This document shows, piece by piece, positions 41,388 to 51,854 of a stretch of DNA of 64,000 nucleotides. The first letter of the stretch is position 1. Each line of letters opens with the position of its first letter. The stretch is from Metellina segmentata (lineage: Eukaryota; Arthropoda; Arachnida; Araneae; Tetragnathidae). The stretch lies in NCBI GenBank assembly GCA_947359465.1, contig OX375879.1, forward strand, positions 121,102,557 through 121,166,556, written 5' to 3'. The notes below the pieces were generated by a model. That model was given only the letters and a program-made list of their open reading frames with translations, was not told where the DNA came from and did not search any database. A program made the translations under genes and the position numbers.

Positions 41388-42131
41388 GGTTAGTTCTTGA
41401 TGGACGAGATAAATCGTCCATCAAGATCTAACTAAGTGTAATAACGAGATACCTCGTCATCAAAATGCTACAGCTTTTTTATGATGACGAGATAAAGATC
41501 TGGTCAGTTTTCATCTAATGACGAGATATCTAGTCCAACACGATTTCGACAGTGTTTTTAATGACGAGATATCTCGTCATCAAGATACATCAAGACTTTT
41601 GGATGATGACGATATAGTCAATTTTCTTATAATGATCATGATTTTCTGATTTTTTTAGTGACAAATTATCTTGTGTTATTCGATGTTGACAGTTTTGCTA
41701 ATGACCAGATACCTTTGCGGTACAACCACCATTATGGTAAAGTGAAAAGCTGTCCCTCCTTCATTGTAGTCAAGGTTGATGTAATGAGACAACTGAACAA
41801 GCACGGCACATAACACTGTATGTGGCAAAAAGGATATTCTTTTCGTATGGGATGTTTTCGTCTGGTTTTGCTACAGGAGAGTTTTATTGATTTTCAAAAG
41901 ACTATATATTTAACCCTCTAAGTGGTTTCGACGAGAAATCTCGTCCACCAAGGTCAAACAAATTCTGCCAATGACGAGACGTCAAGGAGATACTGCCGAT
42001 TTGTTTTTTAGAGTGACGAGATAAGATTTGGTCAGGTTTTTTTCTGATGACAAGGTATCTCGTCCATCATGACCTGGTACGTTTTGTTAATAACAAGACA
42101 ACATTGTCACGACAATCACAAGAAGGGTTAA
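41388..42131. mobile_element. piggyBac-like MITE with palindrome arrays (copy 1)
   Basis: Begins TTATCCCTCGAATTGG (TTAT in place of TTAA) and ends AGAAGGG-TTAA (42125-42131). Two arrays of units built around GACGAGATATCTCGTC flank a central part (CTGTCCCTCC, GTTGATGTAATGAGAC) homologous to the centre of the 51855-52514 element. A second TTAACCCTCTAAGTGG terminus at 41910 starts the right array, so a smaller element (41910-42131) may be nested or used independently. No coding. Confidence 0.7.
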
Positions 42132-42765
42132 AACAAGGAATGGTCAACTATTCAACAGTTTCGTGGTCCCTCATTCAGCGTTTCTTGTGTAACAAAACAT
42201 TTGAAACACTTTCAGTCGTTCTAAAAACAGAAAAATATTGAAATTTTGCGAAAGGATGCATCAAAAGAATTGTAAAAAAAAACCGTCCAAAGCTTCAAGT
42301 AAAATCTCGTATGTCAGATCCCATTTTCTTTTATTCCATATAACTGAAAGACCAGTGCGTAGTTAGGTGCCCCCCTTGCAATTGGGAAGTCGCCAAGCAA
42401 CGCTTCCCTTTTCGGATGGACGCCAAGATCCATTTTTTAGCGAACTTTGTTTTGGCTTCTACAAGTAGCAAAACACAAGACGTTCCTCTTTTTTAAGTTA
42501 GGAACGCGTTATTTAACGAAGACCCCATTCATCTTTGACTTGCATCTCTCGAGCCATGTGTTAGCACCTTCTAGAAATATTGATTAAGCATCTCGGGTAA
42601 AAATATGAGGTGAAAAATTACTCAGGTTTTTTGAAAGCCTTCGAGCCATACAATTAGTCTAAAAAAGTTGGCTAATTTCTTTCATGACTGAATAAAAATG
42701 ACCTTCTGAGCACAGAGAAAGCGTTATTTCTTAGTGCAACATAGTCCTGTGTCTGGCTCCTAATC
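42132..42765. other. unique AT-rich sequence, no gene seen
   Basis: No recognisable gene or repeat. Confidence 0.35.
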
Positions 42766-42840
42766 AGTTTTAGGAGCCGTGGCGGCCCTTTTGGAAAAGC
42801 AGCGGATTAGAAACCGGAAGGCTGCGAGTTCGAAACTAGG

Positions 42841-43744
42841 GAACGAAGAAGGAGATAGATTAGCAAAAGAGGCAACAACAACGTAATACATAAATAAAGG
42901 GATGAAATGGCCCAAGAGCCATTGCAGAAGGGAAGCCACTAGCTGGCTACTTAGTGCGTGGCAGAGTGAATGGGATGAAGGGGAAACAGGCAGGACGGTG
43001 CATGATATATTACCAAGAGTGTCACTAAAATCTACAAGTTGGACCAGGGAAGAGACACTCTTCTTCACAGGCCATGGTTCATCCCCATCCTTCCTAACGA
43101 GTTTTAAGAAACTCGAGTCTGAGAACAGCTCTTGTGGTGAAATTGGCACACCTCTACATTACATCACAGTTTGCCCCCTTACAGCGTCATGGCATATGAG
43201 AACGCTTGCCGACCACCTTATGTTTGTTTGGCCCAGGAACATTGCATGTAACAAGGGACCGAGGGTAAACATTATGAACATGGTGATATTCATTGAAAAT
43301 CATCATGATTGATTATCTTAAGAGACTTAGAAAAACGAACTTTTTGTTCCCCTTGCACGTTGTATAGATATATATTTATAATGTAACCTAATGTAATGAT
43401 GTATAGATGTATAGATGTATATATGTAATGATGTATAGATGTAATGATGCATAGATGTAATGATGTATAGATGTAAAGATGTATAGATGCAATGATGTAT
43501 AGATGTAATGATGCATAGATATAATGATGCATAGATGTAATGATGTATAGATGTAATGATGCATAGATGTAATGATGCATAGATGTAATGATGTATAGAT
43601 GTAATGATATATAGATGTAATGTGCTCTAACATTTTGGGTAGACAAGTGACCTCGGTGGCATGCTCTACTCATCCAATCACACTTATTAAAACTGATACA
43701 GTGTCCAACGACGTTAGACACGGTAGTGTGTGTTGGCATTAGTT
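42841..43744 (+). pseudogene. non-LTR retrotransposon 3' end (RNase H tail, ORF2 C-terminus, 3' UTR)
   Basis: NEEGDRLAKEATTT is the last conserved RNase H motif of LINE ORF2. A frame change and stop follow, then MKWPKSHCRREATSWLLSAW and TSWTREETLFFTGHGSSPSF. Next comes SSCGEIGTPLHYITVCPLTA, where the first Cys of the zinc cluster is replaced. It ends at a stop near 43312. The 3' UTR holds a GATGTATA microsatellite and ends GCATTAGTTAGTAAG. Sister of 31332-31875 but retaining more of the 5' side. Confidence 0.8.
43395..43622 (+). repeat. microsatellite-like array in LINE 3' UTR
   Basis: Units GATGTATAGATGTAAT and GATGCATAGATGTAAT, about 15 copies. The equivalent part of the other LINE copy has only a short TATATA run, so the array expanded here. 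It produces a spurious antisense HLYIITSMHHYIYA repeat frame. Confidence 0.85.
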
Positions 43745-43985
43745 AGTAAGCTCCAACCACTGACCATCGTGTAGGTGGCGGCTGGTGCACGTTAAAATCT
43801 GTCGTGGCCTCAAACGTCCACACCTTGGCATGCTGTGGAAGTTCGGAGAGGTGTCATCTGAACGTGCTTTCGAAGGATAAGGTGCAGTCCTTGGATATTT
43901 CCCATCGTGGTTGATCCCGGATCGTCAACTATATCACGTCGTTTTGCTCCAGTGTGAAGTTAATTCAACTAACTACCTACCGAAA

Positions 43986-44398
43986 GAAACTAAAACCACT
44001 CAGTAATTGGTGGAGGTAATCACGGGACATAACAAGTAAAAAAAAGGGTCCGAACGGTGAGCAGGGGCAGTTCAAGAAACTTTCTTCCAGAACTGTTCTC
44101 TATGTCTAGTTCTAAGCCGCTGTGAGAGGTGGATGCAAAACCTACCTACACTGAGCGTAGAGAATGTGTTACTACCAGCAGCTCTCTTGTGGCGCATCCC
44201 GCCAAATCAATTTCAACCTTCACCAATGGAAAGTCTACTTTGAAGTCTCAACCGAGAGATGTGGTTATTTAGTTATAACGTGAGTTGTGTGGAAAAAGCA
44301 ACACTGTACTACTCGGAGGTCCACATGTGCAACAGAGCCCTTGACATTGTGGCTTGAATCGAGTGGAGATCCCACCGAGTCACAAGCTCCGAGACGTC
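43986..44398. other. unique sequence
   Basis: No gene recognised. Confidence 0.3.
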
Positions 44399-44501
44399 TC
44401 TCATGTGTTTCTCTTTTGGAAATGGTGTGAATACTTTTAAAGAGAAGTGAAGAACACAATTGTTTACATAAACAGTAAAAGCAAGAGAGAGCAAACGAAA
44501 C

Positions 44502-45380
44502 AGGCGCCTCAATCTCATGATAGTACTTTACGCAAGTCCAACTTGATTGGCTAATCGGATCACATGACCTAGATACGTATGTCATCAAGGTTTATGGTTG
44601 TTGGCGATTTATCTCTTCCTTTCTGCTTTCTTCTTTTCTTTTCAGATCCATGGCTATGGGTGGGTAGAGGTGGGAGCCGAAAATTGTATCCTTTTATTAT
44701 ATAAGTTAATAATTATATAAGTTAGTGTTTTATGTGTGCTTTTTGTTACATCAGAATGGTCCTAAGCCAGCGGTGGATACACCATCATCCTAAAGCAAAG
44801 GGGACGGCAGAGGGGCGGAAAAATATCAGCTGGTAGTGAGTTCAGGAGTGGTTCTTAGATTATTTATGTAAAATCAACGGAAGCTTGGAAAAATATGAAA
44901 AGGGTATTAAAAATTAGGAAAAGTAAATTAGAATGAAAAGGAATTAAATTGGAATTATTTTAAAATAATTTGGAGGATCTAAATATTTTTCCGCCAGCTT
45001 GGTTCGAACTCGGGAAGCCATCCTCCGCTGCCGACGCTAATCTGAAGGTGGGTGACTTTAGCCATTAGACCATCGCTGCTTGACGATAAGAAGCTCTTTA
45101 AAGTATAAGTACCCTCAATATAAGTTTGCAAGAAATACTACTAACAACAACCATACAACATTTTTATGAGGAGCAAATCAGAGTCAACTTGTCGGACACT
45201 ACGCTGTACGCTGAGGCGCAAGTGTATGTATTGTATTTCTACGAAACAACGCGCATATTCAAAATCAAATGGTTACTGCAACAATCAGATTGGCGAGATA
45301 TCCAAGTGAAGCCAAGCCCGTGAAACTAGCCAATCAAGTTGGACTTGCGTAAATTACTATCATGGGATTGAGCCGCTTCT
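44502..45380. mobile_element. Mutator-like long-TIR element, 879 bp, non-autonomous
   Basis: Inverted repeats of about 54 bp: left CTCAATCTCATGATAGTACT and TTACGCAAGTCCAACTTGAT; right end inward CTCAATCCCATGATAGTAAT and TTACGCAAGTCCAACTTGAT. Flanked by the exact 11-bp duplication GCAAACGAAAC (44491-44501, 45381-45391). The repeat at 59 kb has a single AAAACGAAAC at this point, supporting a real insertion. No transposase. Superfamily inferred from TIR and duplication length only. Confidence 0.8.
44990..45088 (-). repeat. third tRNA-like SINE head
   Basis: On the minus strand GCAGCGATGGTCTAATGGCT resembles an A box, and CCCGAGTTCGAACCAAGC lies 60-70 bp downstream as a B box. The spacing is longer than in an ordinary tRNA and the acceptor stem is not convincing, so a SINE promoter is likelier than a tRNA gene. 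Confidence 0.45.
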
Positions 45381-45920
45381 GCAAACGAAACCCTTCAAAC
45401 TATTTTTTACTTTAGATTAATTTTTACGTATTATTTCCTCAACAAGTTATGGATGGATTCTCGTGAAACTTTGAGAACTTGTTGTTTATAATGCTGTCTA
45501 TGGAATAAACTAGAATAATGACGCTGAGTTGATTTTTTTTTAAATCGTGGCCATTTATTTACGAAATAGGACTGTAAATCTATAAAAAATCTTATATTCA
45601 TTCTTCAATAGGTTGTAAAATTTTGTTTACTTAAATATCCTTTTGGTTCTAGTGTGTTCCCAAGAAAATTGCATGTAGTTTATTTTGGTTGCATCATTTT
45701 TCAAATGGGTTGAATAGATTTTCATGTAGCACATTTAAAGTTTTTGACAATTTTCCTCAGAAGTTTGTACATAATTATCATTTCTACAAAATGATTAATA
45801 TATATTTTAAATATTTATATCCCAATGCTATTGTTTAATAACACTAAACACAAAAATATCAATAAAATGTTACAATACGACATTAAAAAAAATGGTCTCG
45901 AAGGTGTTCGGATACCTTAA

Positions 45921-46314
45921 ATAATTACCAAGTTAACAAATTGAGGCATTTTTCGAGGCTAAATGAGTAAAAGCCGAAATTATTTCAGTCCCGCGGTTTC
46001 CTACGAGTGGACCAGCACTGCGTCCGTTCACGTCCAGAAAAATCCAACGGTTCTCTCGTGTCGAGGGGCCAGAACTCAGCGTAGCAACTCCTCCCGTACC
46101 TTGTGAACTAAAATATCGATACAAATAATTTTGTCATCAGCATCAGATCATGGTTTTAAGTTTGTTTTACTGATCCTAGCGACTATTCCCATTGTTTTAG
46201 TACTTGAAACTTACCTCAGATTCTCCCTTTATTTTAATACGACCTCCTTTATGTAACTAAAGAGTGAACACGTAGAACAAACCAAACTAATCGCCATTTC
46301 TGAATAAAGAACAT
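45921..46314. other. unique sequence
   Basis: A 63-codon antisense frame (45933-46124) has no recognised domain. Nothing else seen. Confidence 0.3.
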
Positions 46315-46512
46315 CGTGTGCAGGAGGCTGGAGCACTGACACTGTCATGGCCTCAAATGTCCTCACATTGGCATGATGTGGACGTTTGGAGCATGGGGTG
46401 CCAGCTCAGGTGCGAGCTCATCATCTTACCGTGGTTCAAAATGACGGGGTGTTGTGCTCGGCTCGCCGCCAATTGCCCGCTGTGTAACTCCAATGAGACG
46501 TTTACTCTCCTG
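46315..46512 (+). repeat. SINE-B body fragment
   Basis: CCTCAAATGTCCTCACATTG to CCAATGAGACG, no head and no tail. Confidence 0.6.
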
Positions 46513-46645
46513 ATGGCTCTCTCAACCAGATATCTCATCAGTAGCCGTTTCGTGGCTAGACCGGCGTTGTAGTAGTCCAAAACCATCAAAGGATTCTCAA
46601 AAGGGTACACAGATGGTTTGGGCGCATTCACTAATGTTGACAACA
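46513..46645 (-). pseudogene. coding-like antisense fragment of unknown origin
   Basis: Reading leftwards, LSTLVNAPKPSVYPFENPLM then VLDYYNAGLATKRLLMRYLV has balanced composition unlike the SINE frames around it. It continues into SINE-B, so the frame end is not its own. No family recognised. Confidence 0.25.
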
Positions 46646-46659
46646 AAAAATTTCCGGAC

Positions 46660-47460
46660 CGTGATAGACCAGTTGGAAGAATAACGAATTAGGAACCGGA
46701 TGATTGCAAGTTTGAAACTCAGTCCAACCGAAAGCTCTCGTGCATCTTGGAAACTGAAGCATCTCTACTATTAAAAGGAAGTGTTTGTATGTGTCTCTGT
46801 ACACAGTGTCCCGACAAATCTATGGCACTTGCAATAATGAAATTTGGCACACAGGTACTCTTAATTTTTTTTGCAATTTTTGTGTTGCGCACAAATTTTA
46901 AAATTTAATCATTTTAAAATTAATTTATTAGTTTTTTTCCCCTTTCGTTCTCTCCGGAATGTGACGTTATTGAAGAATGAGAGGATTTTGCGATTTTCGA
47001 CAGCTGACGTCTCAAACATTTTTCGTCCGAATGCCTTTGGAATCATGCCAAATTTTCCAATTCTAGCGTGTTTTGATTTCGTTGTTGATAATAGCCACTT
47101 ATGGTTGTTGATAATAGCCACTTATGGTTGTTGATAATAGCCACCATGACATCACGGCGTTGCCTGTGGAGTTTGTTTGCTAAGCAAACCAAATGGGAAT
47201 ACGTTGCAATCATCGAGACTTGGCAAGCGTAAGAGAGCAGTGGTCACACCTGAACCCACGAATAGAACTGTCACGGGCAACGCCGTGCTGGCCATGCAGT
47301 GGCTAGTGTAAGTGGGATTCAATCTCAGGCGTTGACGCGTCATTTTTGCCGAGGTTCTTAACGACGAGGTCTTCTCCTCAGACCTTTCTGATTAATCCCG
47401 GACAGTCGTCATTAACCCGTTGAATTGTTTCAGCGCAACGTGAAATCAACTACCTACACA
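46660..47460 (+). repeat. SINE-B interrupted by a Helitron
   Basis: Head ACCAGTTGGAAGAATAACGA with GTTTGAAACTCAGTCC stops at 46761. The body resumes after 47306 with TCTCAGGCGTTGACGCGTC and ends AACTACCTACAC. Confidence 0.65.
46762..47306 (+). mobile_element. non-autonomous Helitron, about 545 bp
   Basis: The 5' end A|TCTCTACTATTAAAAGG and the 3' end ACGGGCAACGCCGTGC...GGCTAG|T fit the Helitron rules (TC start, CTAG end, A and T flanks). It has no target duplication. Contains GGCACACAGGTACTC and a 24-bp triplicate repeat (GTTGTTGATAATAGCCACTT). No Rep/helicase coding. Confidence 0.8.
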
Positions 47461-47769
47461 AGGAGCTATTCTAACCCTAAGTGCACATCCACTATGACAT
47501 AGGCATAACATCTCATCGAGACAACCACCAGAAATATTTTAAAGTCCGAAATATTCATGAATCTTATTCTCGGAATATGTCCACTAGAAAATATTTATCC
47601 ACAAACAATTCTTAGAAAACAAAAAAATGACAAATTCTAGAAGCCCGGGGGAATTGATGCCAGGGCTCGATACCGGAAAAACGGTTAAAAAAACCCCATT
47701 GGATTGGCTCATTTTGTAATACGATTCGTTAGGGAACGCTAATATTTAAGATGTGCTTTTTGTGTTTGA
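47461..47769. other. unique sequence
   Basis: No gene seen. Confidence 0.3.
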
Positions 47770-48065
47770 AATGGTAGGTAGTTGATTAACGTTGCACTGG
47801 AGCAACACAATCGGCTTTTGGAGACGGCTCGGTATCCATTTTGAAGGGAAAGGTTCGAGCACAATGTCTTGTGAGTTTGAACCAAGTTTGGCACCCCACT
47901 TGCCAAGCATCTGCACCACATCAACGGGAGGACATTCGAGGCATATTAATTAAACATGCACAAGCCCTCGTGTACTCGACGGTATTTGGCTGAATCGAAT
48001 TTCGATCCCGTAATCTTCTAGGTGCTGATTCTATTATCTTCCATCCGGCTACCTCACCCCTAAAA
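47770..48065 (-). repeat. SINE-B, antisense, diverged
   Basis: GTAGTTGATTAACGTTGCAC to CTTCCATCCGGCTACC. Internal deletion in the GGTCAGATGA region. Confidence 0.6.
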
Positions 48066-48131
48066 TATTCTTAGGACATGAAAAGGACAATTTCCAGAAC
48101 TCCAGGTGTAATTGATGCTAAGGCCCGATAC

Positions 48132-48519
48132 CGGCGAATGGGTAGATGATTTCAAGATGCTATACGCTAGCGAATGCACAGATGCAGGATGGTGTGAGAT
48201 CACCTTCCTTCCTTCGAATGGAAGCAGACCCCTCCGTACCGAGTTACTGAAAACCCACAGCGGATTAGCCGAAGCTAGGGAAAGCCTCTAATGAGATAAT
48301 GGAGAAGTGGGCCTGGTGACACGCCGTCCGAAAAACCTTTATCTGCCCAGGATGAACACGATAGGGCGTGGACGTGGTCGACCCCGGAATGTGTGCGCTG
48401 AAGATATGTGGTCCGGCTCAAAGATATCAGTCAACCTTAGGTCCGTTTCGAGCCGGAAAAGTTTTCTTCATAGATTCGTGCCGAGGGGCGTCAGAGGCGC
48501 ACACCCATGCATCTCCTAG
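48132..48519 (+). pseudogene. coding-like segment broken by two stops, function unknown
   Basis: One frame runs GEWVDDFKMLYASECTDAGW, EITFLPSNGSRPLRTELLKT and HSGLAEARESL, then two stops near 48292. It continues as VTRRPKNLYLPRMNTIGRGR and GRPRNVCAEDMWSG to a stop at 48519. It is less AT-rich than its neighbours and matches no other repeat here. A different frame (48368-48634) is also open, so coding status is uncertain. No family recognised. Confidence 0.3.
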
Positions 48520-48729
48520 GAACCTAGGTGTGAGATCACCATACACAACTGAAACGATACCAGTAGGGTGTGGGGATCAAAGTGCGAGGGAAAGGAGGTA
48601 CTTTCTTTTTGTGCTCGAAGGGTGGATGTGCTGACATCTACTCCGAAGTTGTGTTAATTTTACGGGCTTCTGTAAATAATAAATGTACATATCGACACAT
48701 CAGTTCATAAGAGTAAAAGGAAAAAAAAT

Positions 48730-49930
48730 ACATGGATGAAATACAATTTCTCCAACACAGAAAATACTTACTCATCAATTATGTATTGTCCATTCTTTTC
48801 CATGACTTCTTGCCATCTCTCTACCAGCTTCATAATGTCACGTTCATAAAACGCCTGAGCTTTACTGGCGAAAAACTGATGTAAGTGCTTTTTTACAGCC
48901 CCATCGTTAGCCAACTTTATACCGTTAAAAAAACTCTGTAGCGATCGTAATAGGTGATAATCCGAGGGCGTAAAGTCCGGAGAATAGGCAGGGTGAGGCA
49001 AAGTGTCCCAGCCAAGTCTTTATAATTCCTGCCATGTCCTTATTTAAATATGGGTTCTAGCATTATCAGGGTGAAAGATGACTTCTTTACGATTTGCCAA
49101 TTCTGGACGCTTTGTACCTATGGCTTCCAATTTTTTTAACTGGGAGTAGTATGCGTCTGAGTTGATTGTCTTGCTTTATGGCAAGAGATCATTGTAAATG
49201 ATACCCTTATAATCCCACCATACTGAGAGCATAGTTTTCCTCTGGTGAAATCTCGTCTTCAAGATTGATTGTGGTGCTTTATCTTGGTCGAACAAAGTTG
49301 TCAAAGACAATCGACTTTTCATCACCCGTAACCAGCTGCTGGCGTTTAACGGGCGTGTCGCAAATGAAAATACGAACACTTAAGTTGTGTTCGGTTAACT
49401 CATGTGGGAACCAAATATTGAGGAAGAAACATGTCCCGAATGGTTCTCTGCAATTGTTTAAGGTATATTGAGTTCCGTAGCAATCTCTCCTACAATTTGG
49501 GATGAATTGTTACCGAAGGTAGCTTTTATTACGTCTGATCCAATCTCCATTGGGCGACCGGAGCGGGGCACATCGCTGAGTTCAAAATTACCGGAACGGA
49601 ACTTGGTGAACCACTTTTGACATACGTTCTGTTAAGGCATCGCACCCATACGCATTGCAAATCTTTTTATGCACTTATGCAGATTTGTTACCTTTCTTGA
49701 AATAAAATAGTAAATTGTGGTGAAAATGGACGTTCCTTTTTTACATGTTTTACAAGCACGCAACTCGCACAATAATCTAAGTTACCCGGCGTGCATATGC
49801 AAATTACATGCTCTTGACGTCCCCTGTCACGTGAGCTTGTTAGTTTCGCATTTGCGCTGCCTAAAAGATATTGTGGATAGAAGATATTCTGCTCCATAGA
49901 AAAACCGAACGAAATTATTTGCCAACCCAA
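48730..49930 (-). mobile_element. mariner-type element, left end lost
   Basis: The right end read inward, TTGGGTTGGCAAATAATTTC, is a typical mariner terminus followed outward by TA (49931-49932). The opposite end could not be found, so the element is truncated or too decayed beyond 48730. Confidence 0.75.
48768..49746 (-). pseudogene. mariner transposase (DD34D), frameshifts and stops
   Basis: Reading leftwards: NVHFHHNLLFYFKKGNKSA and HKKICNAYGCDALTER, then (new frame) QKWFTKFRSGNFELSDVPRS. A TGDEKSIVFDNFVRPR block carries the first Asp. KEVIFHPDNARTH (second Asp) and YSPDFTPSDYHLLRSL (third Asp) follow, and the end is FYERDIMKLVERWQEVMEKN with GQYIIDE, stop at 48768. There are 34 residues between the last two Asp, as in mariner. 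At least two stops and two frame changes. Confidence 0.85.
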
Positions 49931-49932
49931 TA

Positions 49933-50578
49933 GACGCACTATTACCGCGACGTAAGTCTCAGAACATACTTTTTCATGTTTGGGGCACATTACTCAAAAA
50001 CTACTTGAGATACATTCATAAAACTCTTTATGATTGTTTATGAAGCACTTTTAAACACTTTAACACAAGGAATAAGATATAAACAGCATAGTTAAAAAAA
50101 TTTGTAATTAAAAAAAATTAAATTAATTTGTTATTTTTTAAAAAGTTTATAATTTTGTGAATTGAAAAAATTTCAAATGAATTCAGTAATTTGTGAATAA
50201 ATGAGGTGCCCCAAAATTTGTGAACTTAACATGGGTGCCTATAGAGGTGCCGGACCCCCTAAAGTGTTCGAAACGATCACTAAAACGATTAGTTACCACT
50301 TCGGAATAGAAACAACTCGATATTTCAATGCTATTAAAGTGTTACACTAAAATGCGTAATAGAGCCATACACGATTAGATGCATATTGTTAAATCTATTT
50401 TGTCAATTATCTCCAAAGTAAGTTTTTGAGTTGTTACGTATCGGTACTGAAGTATCGATGTGTAATGTCCTCGTCGAAGGAAAACTTATCGTGCTGACCT
50501 CAAAAACTCTTACTTATCTGATGCCACTTCAACAAAAATCGAACCAAAAATCTTCCATCAGATGTGCTTTATGATTTT
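49933..50578. other. AT-rich unique sequence, no gene seen
   Basis: Short frames only, none recognised. Confidence 0.35.
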
Positions 50579-51232
50579 CTAGCTGAATAACCCGGCGTTG
50601 CTTTTGTTTCACTTATGACCGCGACAGTGGTAATTTTAGTTAACGTCGTACTGGAGCAACACAACGGACTACTGACGACGGTCCAGGATCAGTCCCTTAA
50701 GGGAGATGTCCGAGGACAATACCTCGTAATTTTGAACCACGGTCAGATGACGAAGCAACATCTGAGCTGGCACCCCACTCTCCAAACTTCCACATCAACC
50801 CAACGTGAGGACTTTCGGCCACGACAGATTTAAGGTGCACCAGCCGCCTCTACACCATACGCTTACAAACATCCATGCCCGGGCCCGGATTCCAACCAGG
50901 AACCTTCCGATCTAGAGGCGAACACCTTAACCACTATACCGGTTGGTCGACAGCTAAAATAAGATCGCTACATTTCCCTGCGTTATATCAAATTCACAAT
51001 CCCTGTAGAACGTGTTTCCTCGTCCATGTCCATTTATTGCCAAAAAACAAACTTTAGATTTTAAAATTGTTGCTTGAAGAGGCACTTGTAGGACTACCTG
51101 TGTGCCCATTTTCATGGATACGGATGGATTTGAAGACGGGAAAAGAAATAGCATTGTTTACCTCAGTGTTCTACAGTATAAGTGTACCAAATTACGTGTG
51201 GATGGGTCAAACAATGTAGATTTGTATATAGA
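50579..51232 (-). mobile_element. non-autonomous Helitron, antisense, with nested SINE-A
   Basis: The 3' end, on the left of the plus strand, is CTAGCTGAATAACCCGGCG. The 5' end on the right reads TCTATATACAAATC on the minus strand. It contains the GGGCACACAGGTAGTCC motif of the other Helitrons and a conserved GTGGCAC-free stretch (CCATGTCCATTTATTGCC) shared with 60771-61000. The outer flanking bases do not match the A/T rule perfectly. Confidence 0.65.
50628..50949 (-). repeat. SINE-A nested in Helitron
   Basis: GGTAATTTTAGTTAACGTCG to CCGGTTGGTCG, with CGACAG at both sides (50622-50627, 50948-50953) and some overlap with the SINE end. Young type. Confidence 0.8.
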
Positions 51233-51284
51233 ATTCACACACACACTTTCTGTTTTATAACTTAGATTTTCTTTCTGTGGTGAA

Positions 51285-51800
51285 AGAAGTGAGCCGTTTT
51301 GCCTTTTCCTCGGCCAAACAACAACGTGAGCGTAACCGCAAAAACCGCACTGTCACCCGCACAGCAAATCATTCTGATGGACTCCACGTGAAAAAACAAA
51401 CTCTCTCGCAACCTGTCCACCAGGGGAAGACCTTGATGGGAGGCTTCACTTACTTTATATGGACCGGGAGCCTTGGATGGCACATATCTGGAGGAGCCAC
51501 GTGACCTCCTACCCGCCCTCTCATTGGCTGCCGGCGGCGGGCATGCCGGATCCTTCGGTAAGCGCAGCCAGTCGAACGCGAAGTTTTCTGCTCACCTGTG
51601 GCATCGGAGAGTTGGGAAAAGTTTCTTTCTGCGAGTCGCACTAGTGCGAGTTTTCATCCGGCGGTTCCTTTATCGTTTGGGATCGCAAGTTCGAAGGAAA
51701 CTTCGAGGAGTGTGCAATTCATTTTGCGTGTTCGGAATGTTTTACGAGACGGCGCATACCGTAGGACCCGGATGGCAGAGGTCGTTTAAAGTAAGGATCC
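51285..51800 (+). promoter_or_regulatory. candidate CpG-rich promoter and first exon
   Basis: GC-rich island in AT-rich DNA with an E-box CCACGTGACC near 51500, an inverted CCAAT box (CTCATTGGCTGCC) near 51520, and no similarity to repeats here. Downstream DNA stays GC-rich to TTTAAAGTAAGG near 51790, which could be a splice donor. Several overlapping frames (61-113 codons) have no recognised domain, so any exon may be 5' UTR. Inference only. Confidence 0.35.
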
Positions 51801-51854
51801 CTTCTTATTTGTGAATTGTATGTTGCGTGTATCCCCGGTCATATGACTAGTGTC

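Larger units (their letters stand above)
42773..43985 (+). repeat. SINE-B split by a LINE 3' end
   Basis: Head GGAGCCGTGGCGGCCC with B box GAGTTCGAAAC ends at 42838. The body resumes CTCCAACCACTGACCATCGT at 43750 and ends ACTAACTACCTACC. The join between fits the SINE-B order, so the LINE inserted just past the B box. Confidence 0.75.
44399..45920 (+). repeat. dispersed repeat R2 (copy 1), interrupted by a Mutator-like element
   Basis: 44399-44501 and 45381-45920 together match 59070-59745 in order (TCTTTTGGAAATGGTGTGAA, then GTTATGGATGGATTCTCGTG). The uninterrupted copy at 59 kb gives the empty site for the insertion. Confidence 0.8.

Noticed and set aside
43290..43739. Repetitive YIITSMHHYIYASLH protein on the minus strand
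   Set aside because: It is the translation of the GATGTATAGATGTAAT array in a LINE 3' UTR.
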